DNA of 64,000 nucleotides from Rhodoferax sp. (lineage in GTDB: Bacteria; Pseudomonadota; Gammaproteobacteria; Burkholderiales; Burkholderiaceae_C). The notes under the pieces were generated by a model. That model was not told where the DNA came from and searched no databases. It was given only the letters and a program-made list of their open reading frames with translations. The translations under genes were made by a program, and so were the position numbers. This document shows, one piece after another, positions 55,257 through 64,000 of this stretch (its first letter is position 1; the number at the start of each line of letters is the position of its first letter). The stretch spans positions 124,001 to 188,000 of the forward strand of contig JACKLK010000004.1 in NCBI GenBank assembly GCA_024236015.1, given 5' to 3'.

Positions 55257-56579
55257 ATGCCCCGCACGCTGCGCTACACGCTGGCGTCGTTGCGCGAGCT
55301 GATCGTCTCGGGCGGGCCGTTCATCGTGCTGGCGGTCGGCCTGCTGGTGCTGGCCTACTGGTGGCTGGATCCGAACCCGCCGCGTCGGGTCACACTGGCC
55401 ACCGGCCCGGCCCAGAGCGCCTATGCCGAGATCGGTGCGCGGTACCAGAAGGCCCTGGCCCGCAGCGGCATCGAGGTCGTGCTGCTGCCCACCGCCGGAT
55501 CGTCCGACAACCTGGCGCTGGTGCAGCAAGGCCGCGCCGACATCGGCTTCGTGCAAGGCGGCAGCCGTCCTCCGGCCGAGCAGGACGACACGGCGGCACC
55601 GCTGTCGCTGGGCAATCTCTTCCTGGAGCCGATCTGGTTGTTCTACTGGGAAAAGAGTGCACGCCAGGCGACCGGCCAGCCGGACCTGGACAACCTGCGC
55701 GGCCTGCGGGGCCTGCGCGTGAACGTCGGCACGCCCGGCAGCGGCGTGCCGCAGCTGATGAACAGCCTGTTCGCGCTCAACCGCCTGGAGCCGGGCGACA
55801 TCGCGCTGACACAACTCGCCGAAACCCCCGGCACCGTCGCGTTCCTGGACGGGCAGTCGGATGCGCTGGTGTTCGCCTCGGCGCCCGAGTCGCTGATGGT
55901 GCAGATGCTGCTGCAGACGCCGGGCGTGCGGCTGATGGACTTCGCGCAGAACGAGGCCTATGTCCGCCGCCTGCCCTTCCTGGCCCCGGTGACGCTGCCG
56001 CGCGGCGTGGTCGACCTGGCATCCGACATTCCGCCGGCCGACGTGCATCTGATCGCACCCACGACCACGCTGCTGGCCCGGCCCGACCTGCATCCGGCCC
56101 TGCTGCAGCTGTTCTCGCAGGCCTCGTTGACCCTGCACGGCAATGCCGGCTGGTTCAACCGGGCGCGCGAATATCCGCTGCCGGCGAACGCCGAGTTCCC
56201 GCTGGCCAAGGAGGCCGAACGCACGATCCGCAACGGCGTGCCGCTGCTGCAGCGTTACCTGCCCTTCCACCTGGCCAACCTGCTCGAGCGCATGTGGCTG
56301 TCGCTGGGCATCATCGTGGCGCTGCTGCTGCCCTTGTCGCGCATCGTGCCGCCGCTGTACGAATTCCGGATCCGCTCCCGCGTGTTCCGCTGGTATGCGC
56401 AGCTGCGCGACATCGAGGATCGGGTCGACGACGGCGCCGACACGCGGCCGGCGCTGCTCGGCGAACTCGACGCGCTCGAGCAACGCGTGGGCAAGGTGGT
56501 GGTACCGCTGTCGCACACCGACGAGTTGTATGCGCTGCGCAATCACATCGAGCTGGTCCGCCAGAAGTTGTCGCGCTGA
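55257..56579 (+). CDS. TAXI-type TRAP solute-binding protein, membrane-anchored
   Basis: This 440-residue protein has an N-terminal anchor (GGPFIVLAVGLLVLAYWWL), a TAXI-family binding domain (RVTLATGPAQSAYAEIGARY, LPTAGSSDNLALVQQGRADIGFVQGG, LRVNVGTPGSGVPQLMNSLF) and, unlike free binding proteins, a second helix near residue 350 (LGIIVALLLPLSRIVPPLY) with a 75-residue cytoplasmic tail. No TRAP permease gene is in the window, so it may be a sensor rather than a transporter subunit. Confidence 0.85.
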   Translation: MPRTLRYTLASLRELIVSGGPFIVLAVGLLVLAYWWLDPNPPRRVTLATGPAQSAYAEIGARYQKALARSGIEVVLLPTAGSSDNLALVQQGRADIGFVQGGSRPPAEQDDTAAPLSLGNLFLEPIWLFYWEKSARQATGQPDLDNLRGLRGLRVNVGTPGSGVPQLMNSLFALNRLEPGDIALTQLAETPGTVAFLDGQSDALVFASAPESLMVQMLLQTPGVRLMDFAQNEAYVRRLPFLAPVTLPRGVVDLASDIPPADVHLIAPTTTLLARPDLHPALLQLFSQASLTLHGNAGWFNRAREYPLPANAEFPLAKEAERTIRNGVPLLQRYLPFHLANLLERMWLSLGIIVALLLPLSRIVPPLYEFRIRSRVFRWYAQLRDIEDRVDDGADTRPALLGELDALEQRVGKVVVPLSHTDELYALRNHIELVRQKLSR

Positions 56580-56613
56580 GGCAGCCGGACCGCTACGAGA
56601 TTCGGGTGGACAT

Positions 56614-56835
56614 CCGGACAGCTACGACATGTTGGTGCCAGAGCAAAAATCGCTGCGCTTGTTTCTTGGTCTGGCACACAAGGCGAACAGCCGGACAGCT
56701 ACGAAGTGTTGGTGCCAGAGCAAAAATCGCTGCGCGATTTCTTGGTCTGGCACACAAGGTGGACTTCCGGACAGCTACGAAGTGTTGGTGCCAGAGCAAA
56801 AATCGCTGCGCGATTTCTTGGTCTGGCACACAAGG
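56614..56835. repeat. Three tandem copies of a 69-70 base palindromic element
   Basis: Copies lie at 56614-56683, 56691-56759 and 56767-56835 with 7-base spacers; copies 2 and 3 are identical and copy 1 differs at a few positions. A truncated head of a fourth copy is seen near 56585. Each unit contains outer arms GTGCCAGA and TCTGGCAC, and copies 2 and 3 also inner arms AAATCG and CGATTT around CTGCG, so each can fold into a long nested hairpin. The array fills the gap between the convergent TAXI gene and DUF1631 gene and ends two bases from the latter's stop. It could be a bidirectional terminator or a REP/BIME-like element. Confidence 0.9.
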
Positions 56836-56837
56836 GA

Positions 56838-59045
56838 TCAGAATTTCACGTCGACGCTGTTGCGCAGGGCGGTGCGGGCGACGGCGTCGAGGGCGTCTTC
56901 GACCGGGTCGCTGGAGATGATGCGCAGCTGGCCCTGGGCGTACATCTGTTCGCAGGCGCGGCGGGACAGGGACTGGATGCGTTCGAGCGCGTCGACGAAC
57001 AGCAACAGGCTGCCGTTGCTGCTGTTCCAGGCAAGTCGCGTGCGGGTCCAGTGGCCGTCGACCAGCAGCGCGACCCAGGCGCCGACGGCGAGCTGGCCGC
57101 CGAGTGCTGCGGCCGGCGTGTCGTCGCCGCCGGACTGCACCTGCATGTCGATGAAACCCGAGGCCTGGGCCTCGGCCGGCACCAGCCAGGCGCTGGTGTC
57201 GGCGGCGTTCCAGCGCGCGACGCTGTCGGCCTCCATCGTGCCCTGGGGCAGCAGCAGTTCGGTATCGGCAAACGCCTGCGCGTTCAACGCGCGTTGATGC
57301 ATCTGGTCGAACAGTTGCAACCAGGCATCCGCCTGCTCCCGCGGATAGTCGATGGAGGCCAGCCCCTGGCGCAGCCTTTGCTGCAACACGGGCACCTCGC
57401 GGCGCAACGCTGGCAGGTCCTGGCTCGTCAGGGCCGGCTGCAGGCTCCACATCAGGGTGTCGATGGTTTGCGCGTACTGGCCCGGATCGTCCAGGCCGCT
57501 GCGGTCGGTCATGCGCGCGTGCGCGACGACCTGGGCCCAGGGACCACAGAGGAAATCCAGCACCCGCGACGGCACCTGTACCGCGTCGGGCCGCTGCAAC
57601 ACCTCGCGCACGATGGTCGCGGCCAGCATCGCGCGTTGCTCGGCCTGCTGCAAGGCCTTGACCGCGTGGGCCACCTGTTGCCGCTCCTGGCTCGCCGACG
57701 CGCCGTCCCACACCGCCGTCAGGCGGCTCAGCACCTGGTCGAACGGCGCGGCGCTGGTCACGGCCACATCGGCCAGCGGCACGATGGCATCGTGCAGCGG
57801 CTCCAGGAAACCGCTGAAGCCCCGCGAGTCGGGCGACTCGTACGCAATGCTGCGGTACGTGATCTCGTGCAGCAGCTTGCGCGCGGGGTGTTGCTTGTGG
57901 CTGAAGAACTGCGGATCGACCAGCGCCAGCTTGAGCAGGGCCGGCTCGAGTTGTGCCACCAGTTCGCGCACCGGTGCCAGCAGGCGCGGATCGTGCCGGA
58001 TGTTGTCGACCATCAGGGCCACCACCTCCAGCGCCAGCGACTGGTCCAGGCCATGTGCCTCGCGACGCAGCTGTGCGCGAAGCGGATGGTCGTCGGCCGT
58101 TGCGGCATCGAGCCGCCCTTCGAGCCGCCGGGCCACCCGGGCCAGTTGCTTCATGTCGCGCGCGGCCTCGAACGCGGCCGGCACCGTCGCCTGGAACGCG
58201 CCGGGACTGGTGTCGGTGACGGTGTCGCTCGCATCGAGCGGCGCGGGCTCGGACGCGGGCCGGTAGAGATCGGACTGCTCCAGCGCACGCCGGGCCGGCG
58301 TGCCCGCCAGCAGGGCGCGCAGCCGTTCGAAGGTCAACGAAGGCGCGTCGTCGCCGGCAGCGCCGTCGCCGGGCGCGGGCGCCGCGGCAGGTGCCGGCGT
58401 GATGGCGCCGACGCCCTGCTCGCGCAGATTGGTGCACAGCTGGCGGTAATACACGTCGAGCTCCAGGCCCAACGCGCCCGACATCAGCGGCAACCAGCCC
58501 TGGCGCACGGCGGGCGGCACCGACAGCTGCGCCAGCGCGGCAGCCACCGCGTCGACGTACACGGCCGGACGCAGCGGATTGCGCTCGAGTTGCACCTGCT
58601 TGAGGCCCAGCAGTTCGCAGATCAGGCCGTTGAGTTCGACCAGGGCGCGGTCGGCGGCGATCTGGACGGCATGGCGCACCCGGGCGTTCTCGACGCTTTG
58701 CTCGGCCTGGGCCGCATCCATGCCGGCGATCTCGTCGAAATGCGGCTGGCCGGCATCCACGGCCACGGGCTGCTCGAGCGCCGCCATGCGGCCGAACGCC
58801 GCCTGCAGCTCTTCGGCGAAACGCCGGACCGCCTCGCCCTCGCACTGGTTCAGGTGGCGCCGCGACGCGGTCAGCCGTTCGCGTTCGCGCGGGTCGTGGG
58901 CACGGCTTTCCTGGTCCCGCAATGCGGCCCGCGCATGGGCGACCAGTCGGGCCATCAGGTCGGGCGCACCACGGACCGCGTGGTCGATGGTGGCCTGGTA
59001 CAACACCGCGTGCCGCTGCGCGTCTTTCGGTTCTGTCACCTGCAT
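56838..59045 (-). CDS. DUF1631 family protein, copy A
   Basis: This 735-residue, mostly helical, soluble protein belongs to DUF1631. Recognisable blocks are VELNGLICELLGL, LRREAHGLDQSLALEVVALMVDNI, PVRELVAQLEPALLKLALVDPQFFS and FLCGPWAQVVAHARM, with a C-terminal beta-rich segment (VGAWVALLVDGHWTRTRLAW). The function of the family is not established. It is a paralogue of the gene at 60917-63142, and ettA lies between them. AGGAGGAAG just upstream fixes the ATG at 59045. Confidence 0.85.
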   Translation of the reverse strand: MQVTEPKDAQRHAVLYQATIDHAVRGAPDLMARLVAHARAALRDQESRAHDPRERERLTASRRHLNQCEGEAVRRFAEELQAAFGRMAALEQPVAVDAGQPHFDEIAGMDAAQAEQSVENARVRHAVQIAADRALVELNGLICELLGLKQVQLERNPLRPAVYVDAVAAALAQLSVPPAVRQGWLPLMSGALGLELDVYYRQLCTNLREQGVGAITPAPAAAPAPGDGAAGDDAPSLTFERLRALLAGTPARRALEQSDLYRPASEPAPLDASDTVTDTSPGAFQATVPAAFEAARDMKQLARVARRLEGRLDAATADDHPLRAQLRREAHGLDQSLALEVVALMVDNIRHDPRLLAPVRELVAQLEPALLKLALVDPQFFSHKQHPARKLLHEITYRSIAYESPDSRGFSGFLEPLHDAIVPLADVAVTSAAPFDQVLSRLTAVWDGASASQERQQVAHAVKALQQAEQRAMLAATIVREVLQRPDAVQVPSRVLDFLCGPWAQVVAHARMTDRSGLDDPGQYAQTIDTLMWSLQPALTSQDLPALRREVPVLQQRLRQGLASIDYPREQADAWLQLFDQMHQRALNAQAFADTELLLPQGTMEADSVARWNAADTSAWLVPAEAQASGFIDMQVQSGGDDTPAAALGGQLAVGAWVALLVDGHWTRTRLAWNSSNGSLLLFVDALERIQSLSRRACEQMYAQGQLRIISSDPVEDALDAVARTALRNSVDVKF

Positions 59046-59088
59046 GATCACTTCCTCCTGCGGGCCCGACACGCCTGGCGCCGGGAAC

Positions 59089-60750
<1,662 letters not shown>

Positions 60751-60916
60751 GGTCGAGTCTGTTCCCTTGCTGATCGAATTGAAAGAATGATGCCGGGCGC
60801 ACGCGGCGCCGCCTCAACCCCCCATTATCGGCACGAAGCGCCGCCGCCCTGTACCGGGCCGGAAAAGTCCGCGCGCGTACGCGGATGTGTTCGGCCGGAG
60901 CCGCCGCCCGCAGGGC

Positions 60917-63142
60917 CTATTGCAGCGGCGCGTCGTCCCCGCTCTCGGGCGCCAGCGGCGCCAGCCCGGACTCGATCAGCAGGTCGTAGGCCGGTTCGAG
61001 CACGCGGATGCGCCCCTGGGTGAGCAGCCGGTCCATGGTTCGGCGCGACATCGCATGCGACAGGCCGGACTGCGACACGAACATGAACAGGTTGCGGTTG
61101 CGCCCGATCCAGGTCAGTGTGGCCGGCACCCATTCGCCACCGAGCATCAGCGCGAACCGCGCGCCGACCGCCTGCTCCGCCGGCAGCAGGTCTTCCCGGC
61201 CCGCGTCGTCATCGACATCGGCGTCGTCATCGGCGTCGTCATCGGTGTCGGCGCCGGCTGCGACCGGCTCCAGCGGCCCCATGCCCGTCTCGCCCATGTC
61301 GGCGTCGCGTGTCGGCTCGAGGGCGGACGACTCCGCGATGGCGCCGAAACCCGAGGCACGGACCTGGGCCATCGCGCGGCGATGGTCCTCCAGCACCTTG
61401 TCGTGCAAGGCACTGAGCTGGTCGAGGAACAGCGCGATGGGCTCCTGCGGATAACGGATCAGCAGCAGGCCTTCGTGCAGGCGGGCCAGCAGGCGCGGGA
61501 TCATGCGCACCAGGCGCGCATAGTCCTGGCGCACCAGGTGCAACTGCACGCTCCAGACCAGGTCGTCGACCAGTGCCAGGTAGCCGCGCGAATCCTCCCG
61601 GGTGTCGTCGTCGGGCTGGCCCTGGTCGCGCAGGTGGGTCTCGGCCAGCACCTGCGCCCAGGGCCCGCGCAGGAAGCTGGCGACCAGCTCGGGCAGGTTG
61701 ACGGAGCGGAAACGCTCCATCATGGCATCGGAGAAACGCTGGGCCAGCACCAGACGCTGCTGCGTGTGTTCGCGCGCCCGTTGTTCCTGTTCGCGGCGCT
61801 CGCGCCGCGCCGCGTCGCGCGCGTCCCAGGCCCGCTCGAGTTCCTTGAGCACCTGTTCGTAGGCCGAGGCTTCGCCGGCGCTGCGCGACAGGGCGTTGAC
61901 CGCATCCGACACGCAGGCGGCGAAGTCGGCGATGGCCTCGTCGTCCTCGGCGCGGTAGGCCAGGCTGCGTTGCACGACGCGGTCCAGCAGCTGGCGCGCC
62001 GCATGGCGCCGGTCGATGAAGAAGCGCGGATCGGAACGGGCCAGCTGCAGCAATGCCGGCTCGAGCGAGCGCAGCTGCTTGCGCACCGGCATCAGCAGCC
62101 GCTCGTCGTTGACGAGCTGGTCGACCATCAGCCCGACCACCTCCTCGCCCAGCATGCGCCCGATCTGCTGGTTCTGCTCGCGCGAGCGGTTCTGGCCGAT
62201 CGTGGCACCGCTCCTTGCGCCCGGACGGCCCATGGCGAGCTGGCGCACCGAGCGCTCCGCCAGGCGCTGCATCATCGGCTCGACCAGCTTGAGGTCCTGC
62301 AAGGCCACCAAGGCACCGGGCACGGTATGGCTGAAATCCTGCATCGCCCCCAGATCGACCTTGGCATGCGGCTCGTTGCCGAGCAGCCGGCGCAGTTTCT
62401 CGAGCGTCTGCATCGTGCGCTCGACCTCGCTTTGCGTCTTGCGTGCCCGCGCCGCCGCCGTGTCGCCCGACAGGTTGGGCGCCGGATCGACCGGCCGCAC
62501 CCCCTGCGAGCGCATCCATTCGCAGGCCTCGCGGTAGAGCTGGCGCATGCCGACGCCCAGCGCGATCGCGCTCGGTCGCAGCAGGTCCATGCGCACCTCC
62601 TCCACCGGGACCCAGGCCGTCAGCGTCTCCAGCAGCGCGCGGACGAAGGTTTCGGGCTTGAGCGGGTTGAGCGCCGACTGCACGGTGCTCCATCCCAGCA
62701 AGGCACTGACCAGGGCATCGAACTGCGGCAACACGTCGTCGGTGGCGCGGATCACCTCCTGGCGCGCCAGCGCCAGTTCGATGTGCACCTCGATCTCGCG
62801 GATGTCGAAGAAGCGCAGGTCCTCGAATCGAACGGCCTGGTTCAGCGCCAGGTCCTTGCCGCTGCTGTGGAACACCAGCCGGCGCAGCTCGGCGTCGAGC
62901 GTGGCGCGCACCGCCGTGGATTCGGCGAGCAAGGCCTTGATCGCCGCCTTGGCCGCTTCGGTGGGCGCCTGCGCCAAAACGTCGCCGCCGGCATCGTCGA
63001 CGAGGCGCGCCAGCGCGGCCAGCACGTCGTCGGCCAGGCCGTTGGCCTGGTCCAGCACCAGCTCCAGGCAATCGGACAGGGTCGGGCGCGTGGGCGAGGC
63101 ATTGCTGGCCACGCCAATGCGCCGCAACCGGTATTTGCTCAT
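60917..63142 (-). CDS. DUF1631 family protein, copy B
   Basis: The 741-residue protein shares its block order with copy A: LGEEVVGLMVDQLVNDERLL, PVRKQLRSLEPALLQLARSD, FLRGPWAQVLAETHL and a C-terminal beta-rich segment (ARFALMLGGEWVPATLTWIG). It carries an Asp-rich tract (about residues 635-652, encoded near 61200-61240) before that segment, which copy A lacks. The ATG at 63142 starts the conserved domain; an upstream extension runs into the promoter region. Function unknown. Confidence 0.85.
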   Translation of the reverse strand: MSKYRLRRIGVASNASPTRPTLSDCLELVLDQANGLADDVLAALARLVDDAGGDVLAQAPTEAAKAAIKALLAESTAVRATLDAELRRLVFHSSGKDLALNQAVRFEDLRFFDIREIEVHIELALARQEVIRATDDVLPQFDALVSALLGWSTVQSALNPLKPETFVRALLETLTAWVPVEEVRMDLLRPSAIALGVGMRQLYREACEWMRSQGVRPVDPAPNLSGDTAAARARKTQSEVERTMQTLEKLRRLLGNEPHAKVDLGAMQDFSHTVPGALVALQDLKLVEPMMQRLAERSVRQLAMGRPGARSGATIGQNRSREQNQQIGRMLGEEVVGLMVDQLVNDERLLMPVRKQLRSLEPALLQLARSDPRFFIDRRHAARQLLDRVVQRSLAYRAEDDEAIADFAACVSDAVNALSRSAGEASAYEQVLKELERAWDARDAARRERREQEQRAREHTQQRLVLAQRFSDAMMERFRSVNLPELVASFLRGPWAQVLAETHLRDQGQPDDDTREDSRGYLALVDDLVWSVQLHLVRQDYARLVRMIPRLLARLHEGLLLIRYPQEPIALFLDQLSALHDKVLEDHRRAMAQVRASGFGAIAESSALEPTRDADMGETGMGPLEPVAAGADTDDDADDDADVDDDAGREDLLPAEQAVGARFALMLGGEWVPATLTWIGRNRNLFMFVSQSGLSHAMSRRTMDRLLTQGRIRVLEPAYDLLIESGLAPLAPESGDDAPLQ

Positions 63143-63493
63143 CGAATGCCCTTGTGTTCTCGCTTCACCTGGATGGCGCTCCTTGCGGCAGACTCCGTTC
63201 CTGCCCGAGCGGACCCCTTCCATTCTGACCACCAATGGTCGCACATGGCAAGGGGCCAATGCCGCGCCGGCCGCTTTTTGCGTCCACATGTCACCATCGC
63301 GGCAGGCCCCGCACGTATCCGTGCGACAATCCGTCCTGTTGCAGGCCTCCAGCTGCCTGCCATACCAGCGAATGCTGGGGACCACGCGTCTCGCCTGCGT
63401 CCCGCTTCTTTACTCTGTCTTCCCTTGACTGGACCGGCATCCCGATGCCGGCACGGGTCGACATGCCAAGCGCCCAGGACGGGTGCATCCAAA
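63143..63493. other. 351-base divergent region with two hairpins
   Basis: This region separates DUF1631 copy B and the helicase gene. It contains a hairpin CCAGC-GAAT-GCTGG (63365-63378) within a stretch resembling the common Burkholderiales intergenic repeat of the form CC-GCGAA-GC-GG-CCA, and a perfect 18-base palindrome with CCGGCATC and GATGCCGG arms (63434-63451) in the helicase leader. A possible promoter is TTGCAG with ATACCA 17 bases later (about 63340-63368). No gene is supported here. Confidence 0.5.
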
Positions 63494-64000
63494 ATGAACT
63501 TTGAAGATCTGAAACTGGCTCCGGCCATTGTCAAGGCCGTGCGCGAGCAGGGTTACGAAACCCCGACCGCCATCCAGGCACAGGCCATCCCGGTCGTGCT
63601 CGAGGGCCACGACCTGCTGGGCGGCGCGCAGACCGGCACCGGCAAGACTGCCGCCTTCGTGTTGCCGATGCTGCACAAGCTGAGCATGGCGCGCAGCGCG
63701 CAGAACAAATTCGGCGGTACCGGCATCCGCGCGCTGGTGCTGACCCCGACCCGCGAACTGGCGGCCCAGGTCGAGGAATCGGTCAAGACCTACGGCAAGT
63801 TCCTGCAGCTGTCGTCGACCGTCATCTTCGGCGGTGTCGGCATGAACCCGCAGATCAGCCGCGTCAAGTCCGGCATCGACATCCTGGTGGCCACGCCGGG
63901 CCGGCTGCTCGACCTGCTGCAGCAAGGCGTGCTGGACCTCGGCCAGGTGCAGATCCTGGTGCTCGACGAAGCCGACCGCATGCTCGACATGGGCTTCATC
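63494..64000 (+). CDS. rhlE: DEAD-box RNA helicase, RhlE type (partial)
   Basis: The first 169 codons of a DEAD-box helicase are present; the gene runs off the right edge. Visible motifs are the Q-motif (GYETPTAIQAQAIPVVLEG), motif I AQTGTGKT, motif Ia PTRELAAQV, TPGRLLDL and motif II DEAD within LVLDEADRMLDMGF. The start MNFEDLKLAPAIVKAVREQ resembles RhlE. These helicases remodel RNA in ribosome assembly, decay or cold response. The ATG at 63494 begins the conserved N-terminus. Confidence 0.93.
   Translation, partial: MNFEDLKLAPAIVKAVREQGYETPTAIQAQAIPVVLEGHDLLGGAQTGTGKTAAFVLPMLHKLSMARSAQNKFGGTGIRALVLTPTRELAAQVEESVKTYGKFLQLSSTVIFGGVGMNPQISRVKSGIDILVATPGRLLDLLQQGVLDLGQVQILVLDEADRMLDMGFI

Noticed and set aside
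56614..56835. The three-copy repeat as a CRISPR array
   Set aside because: Units are 69-70 bases with 7-base gaps and strong internal palindromes; there are no spacers of 30-40 bases and no cas gene.

Overview
The window looks like chromosome of a high-GC betaproteobacterium of the order Burkholderiales (Comamonadaceae or the Leptothrix/Rubrivivax side; the genus cannot be read from the sequence). Pointers are the GC-rich third codon positions, a Bug-type solute-binding protein, a B12-dependent NrdJ reductase with its small divergent partner gene, two DUF1631 proteins around ettA, and MerR-type metal operons. I see no rRNA, tRNA, phage, insertion sequence or CRISPR array. Two genes run off the ends: a secreted protein on the left and an RhlE-type RNA helicase on the right.

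Layout. 1-2.4 kb: start of an exported protein, 5-formyltetrahydrofolate cyclo-ligase and a beta-propeller lipoprotein. 2.4-7.7 kb: tyrosine/phenylalanine catabolic operon hpd-hmgA-fahA-phhA on the minus strand, with a recognisable promoter and a divergent Lrp/AsnC regulator. 7.8-13.3 kb: an MFS exporter, a CAP-domain lipoprotein, and a nitronate monooxygenase-nnrS-SirB2 group behind an FNR-type box. 13.3-18.5 kb: NrdJ ribonucleotide reductase interrupted by a 379-residue intein exactly at the catalytic cysteine, then a DksA-like zinc-finger protein. 18.6-23.8 kb: an AraC regulator with a tandem operator facing a Bug / TauD / beta-keto acid cleavage enzyme / quinone reductase operon. 23.8-27.9 kb: a universal stress protein behind a second FNR-type box, small oxygenase and DUF427 genes, a saccharopine dehydrogenase-like reductase and a luciferase-like monooxygenase.

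27.9-45.3 kb is the most unusual region: nine tightly packed, mostly overlapping signalling genes on one strand. It holds a 1731-residue kinase with eight PAS domains and a GAF domain, two more kinases, three response regulators, a REC-PAS-GGDEF-EAL-REC protein, a PAS-ATPase without a phosphoacceptor histidine and a REC-HD-GYP protein. Several catalytic sites are visibly degenerate, so the array looks like a multi-input phosphorelay ending in c-di-GMP control.

45.3-54.1 kb: a YVTN propeller, a creatininase-like protein, a DUF411 protein, then two metal-resistance units: copZ / copA-cueR with two back-to-back CueR-type promoters, and cadR / cadA with a CadR-type promoter. 54.2-64 kb: a P1-family peptidase, a TAXI-type binding protein, a three-copy palindromic repeat, a DUF1631-ettA-DUF1631 block and rhlE.
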